DNA of 64,000 bases from Haliclystus octoradiatus (GCA_916610825.1 OU744450.1:19336814-19400813), one strand, 5' to 3'. Numbered from the stretch's first letter, positions 9,600 to 21,299 are shown. Numbers and translations: made by a program. Notes: generated by a model from the letters alone, not told the origin.

Positions 9600-10462
9600 A
9601 GCTCAAAACAAAGAAAATTGTTCTTTTGGTTAAGAATTAAATTCAGATAGTAATAATTATAATCATAATGATAATAATGGAACACGAAAGATACCTACTT
9701 GTACAAGTAATGATTTGTATGGCGTTCTGAATGAAACACAGCATTTTCAACGGTATGTTATTGTGACATTGAAATACCATTTATTTGAGGAAATTAATTT
9801 CAGAATGTTCAACCTGGTTTAAGTATCCAAAACAAAACTGGAAACCTTCAGATCGATATTTGTATCAAAATCGTCCACCCGTGTGAATACTCTGAACACT
9901 GCAGCATTACAACAACAGACCATCCACCACACAATTGAGGCAATGTAGTACAGTTTTCTCTGGTTCACTTGTTGGATGTACAGCAAGTAATTAATTTCGT
10001 AGCAGAAGTGAAGAAGAGCAAGGAAACACGAGTTCGGTTAACGACGAGCGAAAATCAGTTGCAGCAGGAGCAATGAATTTTAATTATGCTTCAGGCTTCG
10101 GTTCCATCTTCAACAATATCAAATGTAAATATAAATGTACAATCTTCAAAATAAGATAATTTGTAAATATAAACGGTTTTTAGAAAGAGTTGATGTTGGT
10201 TGATAAAATTATAAACGTTGATTATTCTGAAATCTGATCTGATCATCTGAAATTCCGTATTTTGCAAAAAAATAGACACGCGGTCGTCACAGGAAAAGCG
10301 GTGATTCCTATTGGCTCATTGCTGAGCCTCTGTTATTCCTGTTGCTGTGATTAGTTGGTCGAATTCTTCTGACGCTTTCAGGAGAAAATGAACTGATCAG
10401 TTACGATATTTTGTAAATAATACTAATAATTTATAACATTTATTACATAGAATCGATTTATA
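9600..10462. other. Unassigned stretch
   Basis: No motif-bearing frame, terminal repeat or RNA gene could be recognised in these roughly 860 bp. Confidence 0.4.
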
Positions 10463-10499
10463 AAAGGGTTACCACACGACAGCCGTGTGGTAACCCTTT
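10463..10499. repeat. Short perfect hairpin related to the AGGGTTACC MITE family
   Basis: The sequence AAAGGGTTACCACACG and its reverse complement are separated by four bases. The same end sequence caps the palindromic elements at 26619-26809 and 54753-54941, so this may be an extreme deletion derivative or two abutting ends. Confidence 0.65.
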
Positions 10500-10509
10500 A
10501 GTCAAACGG

Positions 10510-11030
10510 AGGCAGTTAATATTGGTTTGAAAAATTTACCTGTTAATTTAGACTCTTCTAGAAGGTCAGATTTATCGGATTTTGTTTTCCGTTATGAAAT
10601 TGTTCGAAACCGGAGATCGAAGCTTGGTCCCGATGAATGTGCGGATGTACCACCGAGTGGTGTAAATATGCATGAACAGACAAAGCCGATTAAATGTCGT
10701 CAACGCCGATATGCACCTTCTAATCAGCATTTTTTACACGACCAAGTACAAGAGTTGGAAAACTATGGTCTTGTAAAACAAAATACGCAGTCAGAGTGGG
10801 CGTCACCAGCGTTTGTTGTGACGTCATAAAATGGTAAAAAGAGAATGGTTGTTGATTTAAGAGCTGTTAATGCTGTTACCAAGCCAACTATATGGCCGAT
10901 GCCAAATATTGAAATTATTTTACAACAGCTACAAGGCATGAATGTCTTTGCTAGTATTGATTTATTCAAGGGTTATTGTAGTCTGCGTTACAGACCGCGA
11001 TTCATTCACAAAAGAATAGGGTCTGTGTGA
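10510..11030 (+). pseudogene. Reverse transcriptase N-terminal region of an old Ty3/gypsy element
   Basis: The segment from about 10527 has the pre-RT linker with RSKLGPDECADVPPSGVNM, then the RT start (EYNYGLV-like block LENYGLVKQ, SEWASPAFVVTS). A TAA stop near 10828 comes next, then GKKRMVVDLRAVNAVT and FASIDLFKGY, the conserved RT motif containing the first catalytic Asp. It is broken by the in-frame stop and diverges after 11000. It may be the RT of the same element whose protease lies at 280-4384, because this linker type normally follows that protease type. That link is an inference. Confidence 0.75.
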
Positions 11031-11284
11031 TTTGCCCAGTTTTCTGTTCAGCCACTCTACGTAAATCTATTGTTCTTAGATAATTAATTCATCACCTCTG
11101 TTCGATCAATTAATTGTCATAGCTACGGAGCCTCAAATAGAACTTATTGCAATCATGTCAACTGAAGTGGACAAAGTAATGTGAGAATCCCGTTGAGAAT
11201 CATCTTAATCTTGCATAATTATGTGACATCAATCTTATTCTGATACAAGGCCCGGACAGAGAAACAGAGCAATTCACGCAGACC
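11031..11284 (+). other. Non-coding interruption inside the old gypsy RT
   Basis: RT fingers coding stops near 11000 and palm/thumb coding resumes near 11285. The roughly 250 bp between them carries no RT motif. It could be a diverged insertion or decayed coding sequence. Confidence 0.4.
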
Positions 11285-12170
11285 CTAGCAAGGTATTATT
11301 GCTGATTGTGCGTATTCTGCTAATTGCATTGTTTGGTTGGATGACATATTATGTTTCCCACCTGATTTTGGGGAATTATTACAAATATTAGATTGCGTGT
11401 TTGCATAGTTAGAAAAGCATCGTATAAAAGTAAATGCTAATAAGGTAATTCTATTTAAAGAATCTATACATTGGTGTGGTCGTATTATTTCTTCTGATGG
11501 AATAAGATTTGATCCTTCTAGAATTGATGCATTAATAAATCTTTTTGATCCTCGTACTGCTGCACAACTACAGCAATTTACATGTGATCTTAATTGGATG
11601 CGTACGAGTTTGCCTGATTTTGCAAAAGTTATTGGTCCATTGCGAGAGATTTTAGAGAACGCGTTCCCGTTATCCGGATCCCGTACTAAGCGAAGTGCCG
11701 CATCTGTTTTAGTGGATGCTGGATGGGATAATACTACTGAATTGGCATTTTCCAATTGTAAATTTTTATTGGAGCAAGCGGTGACGCTTGTTCATTCAGA
11801 TATTAACAAAGAGTTATGTGTATTTACTGATGCTGGTATGTAATGTATTATTGGTCTATTGTTGCAACTCAGGTTAAACCTGAGCAATTAGCTTTACCTG
11901 TTGAGGATCAAGAGCATGAACCAATAATATTTATGAGTGGAAAATTTACTGGTCCACGTGCTAGATGGTCTATCGTTGAAAAAGAAGCGTTTCCTATTGT
12001 TGAAGCCTGTGCTAGGCTGGATTATTTGCTATTACGTCCAAAAGGATTTCGCATATTTTGTGATCATCGTAATTTAATGTACATATTTGATCCATTTGCT
12101 GTCAATGCTATCATAAAGCGTCATGTAGCTGATCGTTTACAGAGATGGGCTCTGAGTTTGATGTGCTAAA
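11285..12170 (+). pseudogene. RT palm/thumb and RNase H of the old gypsy element
   Basis: Read across frames, this gives the polymerase motif WLDDIL near 11335 and the thumb with SSDGIRFDPSRIDAL and NWMRTSLPDFAKVIGPL. RNase H follows with CVFTDAGM, a stop near 11841, EKEAFPIVEACARLDYLL and CDHRNLMYIFDP. At least two stops or frameshifts break it, at about 11409 and 11841, and another stop ends the block near 12168. The thumb sequence resembles the gypsy lineage common in oomycetes, plants and some animals, not that of the 816-4106 element. Confidence 0.8.
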
Positions 12171-12179
12171 AATATACAA

Positions 12180-13210
12180 TTGAACAGATTCAAGGGGAGA
12201 TGAATGTATGGTCTGATTTATTAACTAGATGGGGAGCTTGCACAGTAGCAACGACAGCCGTGAAGGCTGTTACATGTGAGTCACTTACAGGACGTTTACT
12301 GGATAACCCGGAAACATGGCCGTCTATGGCTGAAATTATTGAATTATCATTCATACCTCCACCAGCATATGTTAGGATGATAATTCATTGTATCGAAATA
12401 ATGATTCTGTTATTTGGATACCTGAGAAGAATGATATTTGTCAACGTTTGATGGTTATGGCACGCTGGGTCAAGTGGGCATCGTCGGACTGAAGCAGCCT
12501 TATTTATGTTAAAGAGTAGATTTTTTTGGAAGCGGATGGATGCTGATGTGTTATCATTTTGTCGTGCATGTCTGCATTGTCTACTAGCAGACGGACAAAC
12601 CGTAATTCCGCGTCCGTTCGGTGACGTCATTCATGCGGACAAACCTAATTTGGTTATGTATTGGTATTAAAAGATAACTTTTCTGGATTCATAGAATTGA
12701 TTCCTACTGCAACAGCTGATGCTATACATGTTGTACAAGCTTTAGTAGATTGGTTTAAAAGATTTGGGGTTGTTAAAAAAATGTGGGTTTCAGATGAAGG
12801 TACCCATTTTTTAAACTTTGTTATGGATGAATTGAGACGTTTATTACATGCTCAACATCAATTTGTCACTGCATATTCACCATAGGCTAACGGGACAGTC
12901 GAAATGGTTAATCGAGATATATTATTTGTCACACGTTGTTTATTATCTGAATTAAGATTGGTGGAAACTTCGTGGCCTGATTTATTACCATTAGTACAGT
13001 TTACTATTAACCATGCACTTTCTCGTCAACTAGGCAATCGTGCCCCAGTGACTGCGTTCACTGGCTTAAGAGCTAGTTCAGCTCTTGATGCAGTATATCT
13101 CCTACTTTACAAAAGTCTATTAGTTGTCCGACTAGCGAAAATATTCAAGAAAGTATTAATAATTTACAACTGTCTTTGCATGATATGCATACTGAAACTA
13201 CACAGCTAAA
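12180..13210 (+). pseudogene. Integrase of the old gypsy element
   Basis: This begins with RNase H tail coding (MNVWSDLLTRWG). The zinc module follows near 12455-12590, with SGHRRTEAALF and CRACLHC. The catalytic core has VLKDNFSGFIELIP, SDEGTHFLNFV and ANGTVEMVNRD, holding the second Asp and the Glu. Stops interrupt near 12446, 12658 and 12883. The order and spacing are those of a gypsy integrase, but the copy is inactive. Confidence 0.8.
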
Positions 13211-13278
13211 GGATACTTGTAGAGAAGAAAATGCAAAAAGTCGCATGAGCAAAGATGCCGTAAAACCAATAAATTTCC

Positions 13279-13640
13279 GTGAAGAAGATTTTCTTGGCGT
13301 CCAGAATTTTACGAAAATCTGGAAATAAATTAAAGGTGCACTGGCAAGGACCTATGAGGGTAGTCAGAGTTGTTAATGATTATGTGTATGAGATTGAAGG
13401 TCCTGTTACTAAAGCAACACGGACGTGGCATTCATGCCGCCTAAAATATTATGCCGATAAATCGTTAAATGTTACGGAAGACCTACGCGCACAAATTGCG
13501 CACGATAATGTTGGTTATACTGTAGAAAGTTAGTATCCGTTAGATATAATAATGAAAGTGATCGGTATGAATTAAAGGTTCAATGGTGTGGGTTTGAAGC
13601 TCAATAGAACTGTTTAAAATCATGTGACGTCGTCTTTGAT
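13279..13640 (+). pseudogene. Integrase C-terminus and chromodomain remnant
   Basis: An SH3-like end is visible (LKVHWQGPMRVVRVVNDYVYEIEG split into LKVHWQGPMRVV and YVYEIEG). A short linker and a chromodomain start follow at about 13560: YELKVQWCGFEAQ, then a stop where EDSWEP would be expected. Chromodomain-bearing gypsy elements target histone-modified chromatin. The similarity stops at about 13640, where another element's integrase begins. Confidence 0.7.
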
Positions 13641-14807
13641 TTGTTTAGTACCAAAAATTACAGAATGCTGCCTCTATTGATGATGAATATATTTTGTTAA
13701 AAGAAATTATTTTAAAAGGATTTCCAAATCAGCGTGACAAACTTCATCAAGTTATTCGTCACTATTGGAAAATACGTGAAAAGCTTTCAATCAATGATCA
13801 ACTTATTCTACGAGGTCATCAGCTTTTAATTCCTAAAACTATGCGAAAAGAAGTTTTACATCGCCTGCATGCTTCTCATCAAGGTGTTGTTCGTACCAAA
13901 CGACGTGCTCGCAATGCTGTTCATTGGCCCAGGTATATCATCTGATATTACAAATTTAGTTGAATCATGTGCCATTTGCCAATCTCAGTTACCGAGTCAA
14001 CAAAAAGAAACATTGATTCCTAGCTATATGCCTTATCGTCCTTTTGAAGATGTAAGTTCTGATTTATTTAGTCATTCTGGTCATCATTTTATGGTTTACG
14101 TCGATCGATTGTCTGGTTGGCCTGTTGTTTGCCGTTACGGCAAAACCGATCCAACCTCTAATCTTATTATCAAAGACTTTAAAAAGATCTTTTCTGAAAC
14201 TGGTATACCTGTGCGTTTGCGGTCAGACAACGGACCTCAGTATAGTTCGCATGAATTTACTAAATTTTTGAAAGACTGGAATGTTACCTACGATCCGTCT
14301 TCACCTCATTATCCTCAAAGTAATGGCCACGCTGAGGCAGGGTAAAAGCTATGAAGAGTTTAATAATAAAATCCTTTGAGAATGCCAAATTTAATGAAGA
14401 TCATTATTATGCCGGCCTGTTAGAGTGGCGTAACACTCCTAAATTTGATGGTTATTCTCCTGCTGAAATCTTGCATGGTTTCCCATTACGTTCACTTATT
14501 CCTACTCATAAGTCTACATCCGCTCCTAAATGGCAAGCCCTTGCAGCCTTAGTTGACGCCCACAATAAGCAAATGGACATCGTAATATCTAAATATAATA
14601 ACCATGCAAAGGATCTACCAACACTGGCCATTGGCAACAAGGTTCGAATACAGGACCCATCTTCAAAACTATGGACGCATGTGGGAACAATTATTGAACC
14701 TTTACCACATCGTAAATATCGTATACAAATGCCAAGTGGTCGAATGTGGGTCAGAAACCGAAAGTTATATTCCTCCAACTGCAACAATTTCATCGGACAT
14801 TCAATTA
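13640..14807 (+). pseudogene. Integrase region of a second gypsy element, 5' of the P-like insertion
   Basis: This is a close relative of the integrase at 2640-3853. It has the zinc module (HASHQGVVRTKRRAR, CAICQS), the catalytic core with YVDRLSGWPVV, SDNGPQYSS and GHAEAG, and the C-terminal domain with GNKVRIQDPSSKLW. Frameshifts lie near 13930, 14343 and 14740. Only the 3' half of pol is present; the left edge abuts the chromodomain remnant of another element. The coding frame is cut at 14814 by the P-like transposon and ends in a short tail at 21250-21299. Confidence 0.88.
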
Positions 14808-14814
14808 ACCAGAC

Positions 14815-14852
14815 CATAGTCATAAGAAGAGATAGTCTGGCAACGGACAATG
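14815..14852 (+). repeat. Left terminal inverted repeat of the P-like element
   Basis: All 38 bp match the reverse complement of 21212-21249. Partial similarity continues for about 10 bp inward. It starts CAT, as P-element ends do. Confidence 0.92.
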
Positions 14853-14948
14853 AGCTATTGTTCCGTACTATTGTTGTTCGTTTTCATGTTCTGCTAAACT
14901 TGTCCCCAGCTTCCTGCGTACATTAGCTTTCTACCACTTTCATTGAAA

Positions 14949-16130
14949 ATGGCGAATCACGACGATAACTTTATTTCTGGTGAAGATCTAGATGCTATTC
15001 TAGCGATTCTTGAAGAAGATGTTCCCGGTGAAGATGAGGAATTCAACAACGAAATTGATAATTTAGTTAATGAAATTATTGTCGACGTGTCTGATTCTGG
15101 CTTTACTTGTGAACACTGTTCGAAGATCTGTAAAACGAAGCGCGGTTTGACGAGACACAATAATTCGAAGCATATTGCTAAATAAAACCTCAACATATCA
15201 TCTGAAAATACAGATGCGGAAGAGAGACTTTTAGTTATAGATTTCAAAAAGATGATCCATGTAATTTCTGATAAGTTATCCTCAGATGAATGTTATTCGA
15301 ACGAAACCCGTTGTGAATTCAAATCGTATGTTATCAGTGACGAGGATGCAAAGCACTCGTATCAGTTTGTCAACGAATTATAGCAAAGTTCAAAGGAAAT
15401 GCGCAGAAATTCTTCCCTGAATTTTACAACTTTGTATCTGCGGATGAAATTGTTTTCAAAAATCTGAGCAGGAGAAGCTCTGTAATGTTGGGTTTTGAAG
15501 TAGCATATCACGTATTACTTCATTTATCTGAAAAGCGTACGTCTGTCAATGAAGAAGGAGTAAGCTGTTTCATTTACGGAGAAAGAAAACAACCTTATTC
15601 AATACCTTGGTGGATACGTATTTGGAACCATTTATCGTCGTATTAAACGATCAAAATCAACAAGAAGCAGGCTGGATGAGCAAAGCTCTTACATATTACT
15701 TGCTGGAAAAAATACTAGTGACCACCAAACTGAAACTAGTACATTCGTTAGGGCTAAGGACAGAGGTGGTCTCTGGGATATCATACCTGACGTTTATATG
15801 ATATTTTGTCACGTAGAATCATCGTTTCGTCTCTTTTCCACCCAATGCAAGAGACAAATAGACAGCAAAAAGCTTTTATCAGATGTTTTGGAGAATGAGG
15901 TTGTTTTGGCTTGTTATAGCAATGTTTGCTATCTGGCAGAAGAAAAAGTTAGCAAAGAAATAGCTATAAATTTGCTAGAGCATTTAATTCTGCTGTACAT
16001 TCGTGTGCGGACATTCTCGTTCATAAAAGATAAATGTGAGCTGCACAGTATTCAGTCTAAAAAGAAGCGAGCAAGATCATTGCGTACTGAAATTAAAAAG
16101 GCATTAAGCAGTCTCACTCAAGGACACTAA
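14949..16130 (+). pseudogene. Broken C2H2-type zinc-finger gene inside the P-like element
   Basis: From the ATG at 14949 a 78-residue frame encodes an acidic N-terminus (EDLDAILAILEEDVPGEDEE) and one C2H2 finger, CEHCSKICKTKRGLTRHNNSKH. An in-frame TAA at 15183 ends it, but related coding continues in shifting frames: FFPEFYNFVSADEI, then IQYLGGYVFGTIYRRIK near 15595, RAKDRGGLWDIIPDVYMIF near 15755-15800, and a Lys-rich C-terminus ending at 16130. From memory, proteins with this finger-plus-GGYV-plus-RGGLW layout are common multi-copy, unnamed genes in cnidarians and other invertebrates. I cannot give a biochemical function. Its place inside the terminal repeats suggests it is a transposon gene. 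Confidence 0.65.
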
Positions 16131-16288
16131 TGTTAAACATTGTAATACGGTATAGCCTTGTTTAGATCACTGTTGCTGTGCAGCTAAAAATTGCGTTTTC
16201 AAGCCAATTGTGATATTAAGCAGGGTTAAATAGCAAACAATCAAACCTGTTATAACGGTCACCTCTATACTGTGGCCACCTGTTCAAA

Positions 16289-16372
16289 GGGATGATTAGC
16301 TCAGATGGCAGAGCAAACGAACTTCAGATCTGGTCAGATCTGATCGACTGTGGTTCAAATCCCCCGAAGGTC
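16289..16372 (+). repeat. tRNA-like sequence (tRNA pseudogene or SINE head)
   Basis: The D-arm/A-box region TTAGCTCAGATGGCAGAGC and a T-arm/B-box GGTTCAAATCCC are well formed and about 50 bp apart. The stretch between them contains a repeated AGATCTG and no normal anticodon stem, and the acceptor ends do not pair. It lies between the two convergent genes of the P-like element. Confidence 0.45.
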
Positions 16373-17582
16373 AACCCAGCCTTGACTTTATCTGAAACAT
16401 CAAATGAGTACCATCTGAGGATGGCGGTGGAATGGTCTAGAGGGAATTGCATTGTGAGTAGCTGCGGCGCATCGTTGCACATTGACAAACCAAGGCCTAA
16501 CTACTAAAACAGTATTTTCTATTAAATCAATCCTGTATATAAAGGCCAATTGCTTATAGTGGTCATTAGCTGAGTTTAATAGAAATTGTTTCTGAAAAGT
16601 TAGTGATATTAAGCGGGTTGTGAAATTAACAGCAATGACTGCAGTGATATAAACCGGGTTGCACTGTAACACTAATAATTGAGTAATTAAGTTATGATTT
16701 TAAACTAACCTTGTAAGTTACAAGAGAGAATCTCACAGATTTCTATTTAATTCTTGTATTTATTATCAACCTTTTTTCAAGATTTAGAATTTTTCCAGAT
16801 TCATACTTTTGATTGTTAGAATTAAAATTGGCAAACATTGTGATTTTTTATGTTATAACAGCAAATTAGCTTAGTATTTAATACAACTTTACTTATTGCT
16901 GTTGCATTATAAACATACAAGTGACTGATAATGTAGGTGCATGTAGGTGATTTATTTATTTATATATTATAACGTATGCTATCTTACTTCGAGATTACAT
17001 CGTTGTTGTATTGCATAAATCAAACTATTTGTATTAATTTATGACTTATTTACTGGAGCATTCACAATGGTGTCAACCAATGTTAAACCGATGATGATCT
17101 TGTATTATCACCTGTTAGTGTGAATTTGGAACATTTAATCAATTAATAATTCAAGTCATGACAAACGATTTTCCTGAAGAGTCTTATACATTGAGTCTTA
17201 ATTTATCTGTCAGCTATGAGATTAGAGAATGTTGAGCACTATAAAGAGGTGCATTTTATATACACAGGCTAAATTCAACATAAATCAACATTTGAAAAAT
17301 TATGAAGTGATCTTTTATACACATGGTTGCTTTATAAGGTGGCCTTTATTCACAGGTTTCCCTGTATATAAGTACTGAAACAAATGGTTTTTACAAATAT
17401 ATCAAAACAAATGTTCATAACGCAAAATAAATGTAATTTCACCAACAACAGCAAAAAGTGAACCACTACAAGTCCGTCAAAGTTGCCTAGTCATATTTGA
17501 ATGGCTAAAATAAGATAAGTCATAATAGTCACATTTTAGATAGTAGTAATTAAAATAAGTGTTTCGATTACATAGTGTGAAG

Positions 17583-18480
17583 TTAGGTTTTTCTTGGGCG
17601 ACAAGGAACAAATTCAGCATCAACCTTTGCAACAAAAGGGTCTGTTGAAATTGTTTGGCAATTCCCAGCTATTTGTTTGAATAACTTTGTTGTTCTGATT
17701 GTATTATCATTGTAACCAAAGTCACGAATGGTCGGATTATCTTTACGGTGACCCATTGACCTCTGTCGTCCAAAGTAATTTTCCAATGGGTCTTGACAAA
17801 GTCTCTCAGTTAAAACATATGGTACACCTTTGCTTAGTAAATGTTTCACATGTCCTACTACAGAGTTTGAAGTAATTTTTAATCCTTCATGTGTTTGCCA
17901 TGAAATAAACATATTAGATTTCTCCGTTTCTGAATAATTTCTGGGTCTTGCCTCAATTGAGTTTTTCCAATCCGTAAAATAGCCCAGAAATATGTCAATT
18001 AGCCAATTTAGCCGCTCATCATCGCACGACGTAAATGGCTTTAAAAATCTTTTTGATTTCGTACATGCTTCTGCTTTGTTTCGGACATTAACACAGTCAA
18101 AAAACTTTAAACAATAAACAGCAGTTGCATGTTCCTCTGGCGGGCCAAATGTTTGCAAAGCATTAAATACAGATTCGCTCAAAACATGAGCCGCAAGTCG
18201 CACATTAATTACTGAATAAGGCGTCAAATTGATATGATCATTAGTGATCTTTGGGACTAGGTGTAGGCCACAATCCAAATCATCTAGAAATAACTTTGAT
18301 ATGTGATTCCAAGTAAGGTGACAATTGTTATTCCACATGCTACTAGAATATCGTCCTGCCATAGAATTTCTTAGGCAGTTGCGGGCTGTTTTAATGAGAT
18401 GAGGTGGATCGGAAATAAAATATATGTACCTTTTTTCATCGGCAAACACATTTAATGTACGATATGAAAGATAACATGTG
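17583..18480 (-). pseudogene. P-type transposase, C-terminal part
   Basis: The frame (288 codons from a Met, open a little further upstream to a possible acceptor near 18475) is the C-terminal part of a P-element/THAP9-type transposase. Visible landmarks are YFISDPPHLIKTARNCL near the start, where the Asp is a candidate catalytic acid. Further on are WNNNCHLTWNHI, LTPYSVINVRLAAHVLS, and near residue 218 LCQDPLENYFGRQRS, whose Glu is the candidate third acid. No THAP zinc finger or N-terminal catalytic half could be found between 18480 and 21249, so the gene is either heavily spliced or truncated. This stretch has no internal stop. Whether it is expressed cannot be told. Confidence 0.82.
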
Positions 18481-18989
18481 TGCTGGAGCCTTTGAATAAT
18501 CGTTTACTAAAACATGCCAAAATCAAGAATTAACATAGGGTGAACGTAAACAAAAACAAACATAAAAAATTGAGCACATATAATTGTATACATACGTAAA
18601 TCAAAATCAAAATCAATGAAGATTCAAGTATAGGCCTTCCAGACTGGGGCGCAATTTGCCGAACGTGCAACGGTGCAAGCTCTGATAATGGAAATTGCAT
18701 AGTTGCATAGAAACTCCGAGAAGTTACATATTTCTAACTCGTTATGGCCAGCATTCCTTTTCAAAACGATCCTTAACAATCTCCACTGGAAAAACTAATT
18801 TCAACCCTTCCATCCTTATTGCTTTCCCACCTCGAGAACAATTAAAAATACTATAACAACAACAACAAAACAATTTTATCGTCGCCATTGTGGATTTCAT
18901 TTGGGGGATCAAAAGGAGGCGAACTCAAACTTCATTGTTTCTCATTTCACATGACGACATCACAAAAATAAAGATCACGCGATGCCTTC

Positions 18990-19410
18990 TATTGCTAAAA
19001 TTTTTCTAGGGGTGCAGACTGGTGCGAAAAATGCTAGGAATGCTAGATAGAGCACTTTGATTGGTTGCTAATCGAGTACTTTGAATGGAATGCTACAGAT
19101 ACGTCATCCTACTGGTACGAAATCGAACCAATCTATTGGACCAGAAATCAGACGGGTGCGAAATCATGCTCACCGATTGGCAGAAATATGTAAACACACT
19201 GTACATAAACAGGTCAATCACACTATGCTGATGACAATACCAATGCTACCTTCATCTTACTACGAACAATTTTGACGTAAACTATACAGAAATTTGTCAC
19301 AGCTATTGTTTTAATGTAGGAAAGTTATTAAAAGAACAGCGGCGCAATCAAAGCTTAAAAGTTTTGACTGGTGCGAGCGCTCCTTTTGCACCAGCCTGGA
19401 TCCGCCCCTG
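18990..19410. mobile_element. Partial hAT-like element (right end) inside the P-like element
   Basis: The right end GGATCCGCCCCTG at 19398-19410 and the repeated ACTGGTGCGA motifs (19018, 19107, 19366) match the right part of the hAT-like element at 6405-8132. No matching left end or 8-bp duplication was found, so the left boundary is uncertain. It lies just upstream of the transposase exon, probably in an intron. Confidence 0.6.
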
Positions 19411-19833
19411 AGTTGTAAAACTATAAAATTGGAGCCACTTGCATGATTGTGCAAGAAACTGATTCATTTCTATATTAAGAATGTGATACATACGGAAATG
19501 ATTGTAATAATACTTACATTTAAACGAGTTTTACAGGCTATAGGCATATTTATAGACATAGTGTTGAGGAAGTGTTTTAAGAAATCTTCGGTCTTTGAAA
19601 GCTTCTGAAATCATCATGAACTTCAACTTTCTAATTGATGAGATTATTTATCCTTAGATAAACTATATTAGGTTTGATTGGTAACTAGTAACATCGTTTC
19701 AAAGTACACAAACATGTACCATTATAAAGTTTTGAAGAGAGTTATATTTCGACACTGAGCATAAAATGTGGTAGACCTGTGCCACATGCCCCTGTACTTC
19801 ACTTGACCTGCGGCTGCTGCGTATAGGGGACAT

Positions 19834-19862
19834 GTAAAAAATAAGGTCAAAAAGTGATGCGC
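19834..19862 (+). repeat. 29-bp internal inverted repeat, left copy
   Basis: This is a perfect reverse complement of 21032-21060, with looser similarity on both sides (CCACA...GGCC blocks). It could be the end of a MITE nested in the P-like element or a subterminal inverted repeat of that element. Confidence 0.8.
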
Positions 19863-20039
19863 TCATTTCAGAAAAATGAAATGACCAATCACAGCCAAGC
19901 ATCTGTGACGTATCTTGGATCTATGCAGTGATTGGTCTAATTACTTAATTTATGAAATTATTTCGTGACGTGGACAACTTACAACTCCTTCAAGAACAAA
20001 GTATTATTCAAACGTATTTTCAAAGCTCCAAGCATAGCT

Positions 20040-20365
20040 ACATTTTGCTCGTTTTGTGGGTGTTTCGTAGTAGTTTAAACCAAAGGTTTTGAGCTAAATC
20101 CTATTTTCATTTAATATATCAACATGCTTCTATTGGGTATTTAATTCGTTTTATCTGGAGATGTGCCTGCTTTATAAAGTTTTTAAACTGCCAAATATTG
20201 TTAAGCCGTTTAATACGCTGGCTCGAATGCAACTTGGATGTGTTTTCTCGTAGTTCAAACCAAGGTTTAAGGTTGTTAAACTTGATTTTATGTTTACAAC
20301 ATATATCAACATGCTTTTATTGCGTGTTACGATTGTTTTATCTGGAGATGTGCCTTCTGAATGCA
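20040..20365. repeat. Diverged direct duplication of about 130 bp
   Basis: Two copies (about 20045-20172 and 20215-20350) share GTAGT-TTAAACCAAGG-like, ATATCAACATGCTT and TTTATCTGGAGATGTGCCT blocks. They lie inside the P-like element and have no coding signature. Confidence 0.65.
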
Positions 20366-21031
20366 TAATCGTTGATATCGAACTGTAGGCCTAACACGTG
20401 CAACTTGGAAGAAAACACTGAATGCCCTAACAAATAATAATTTGCTCATATTGAAACACTCATCGCAGCAATTGTGAAGATCGACATACAAATTTAAACT
20501 TTGATTACTTGTATGAGTTGAAAACAGCTGGTAAACTGGCATTAAACGGTAGATTATCAGCATGCAACTAGCGGCATAACATTGGACTTCATTACGGATA
20601 TTTTTATCACTAGTTGATAGAATGGATTACAGATAATACTTTCCTATGATATGAATGATTTGAATACATCTACTTTACTCTATTGTTAAATGTTAGTAAT
20701 GCGAATGTCAGAAATATTTCCTTTGTGTGGTAACAGCATTAATATATTAATTCGGCTCAATGTTGTTTTTTCTTTAATACTCTGTAGCAGTTGTTCTTCA
20801 TTCCGTTTCTCAATTGATATCTGCAATATTAATTCACTTCGATCAAAATGTCTAGGATTTGCAAAGCTACAAAATTACGTTTTGTTTTAAAATTTGAAAT
20901 TGCTTTTAACTGTGTGATGTCGATAAATGTCCTTCCGTCTTGACACCTGTTGTTTTCGTTACTGTTGGCCCGCATATACTTGACAGCAGGCGCTTGTGGA
21001 GCGCATGCGTATTAGGGTCAGAATTTTCTCT

Positions 21032-21060
21032 GCGCATCACTTTTTGACCTTATTTTTTAC
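21032..21060 (-). repeat. 29-bp internal inverted repeat, right copy
   Basis: This is the partner of 19834-19862. Confidence 0.8.
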
Positions 21061-21211
21061 AAGGCCCAGATGAGCGCAGGTACGTAGCGGAATAGTGGGC
21101 CTTGTGGAGCTAGGCTAAAAATGTGGTGTCAGCCATTTACGATTTAAGTTGACTCACGTAAGAGAATGGGTACTAGCTCAGAAACTTGCACAAAAAAATT
21201 TAGCAATAGTC

Positions 21212-21249
21212 CATTGTCCGTTGCCAGACTATCTCTTCTTATGACTATG
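21212..21249 (-). repeat. Right terminal inverted repeat of the P-like element
   Basis: All 38 bp match the left repeat. The gypsy sequence resumes directly after it with the repeated CCAGAC. Confidence 0.92.
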
Positions 21250-21299
21250 CCCAGACGAAGTCATCGTACTCCTGCTGTACCAAATCGGTACCATTAACT
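21250..21299 (+). pseudogene. Pol C-terminal tail of the second gypsy element
   Basis: The frame that runs out at the left edge of the P-like element resumes here with an Arg/Ser-rich end (RRSHRTPAVPNRYH, stop). This matches the tail of the 816-4106 Pol (RRSNRNINTPIRY). It is the right flank of the P-like insertion. Confidence 0.8.

Larger units (their letters stand above)
14815..21249. mobile_element. P-like DNA transposon, about 6.4 kb, carrying two genes
   Basis: The ends are perfect 38-bp inverted repeats (14815-14852 and 21212-21249), starting CATAGTCATAAGAAGAGATA. The flanks repeat accagac (14808-14814) and cccagac (21250-21256), a 7-bp near match where P elements give 8. Inside lie a P-type transposase fragment (minus) and a broken C2H2-type gene (plus), transcribed toward each other. 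Removing the element rejoins the interrupted gypsy pol frame, so the boundaries are right. The element has itself taken in a hAT-like fragment (near 19.0-19.4 kb) and possibly other repeats. Confidence 0.88.

Noticed and set aside
18630-18665. Possible left end of the hAT-like fragment (CCAGACTGGGGCGCAATTTG)
   Set aside because: It does not match the right end as an inverted repeat, and no 8-bp duplication of the sequence after 19410 was found, so the left border is left open.
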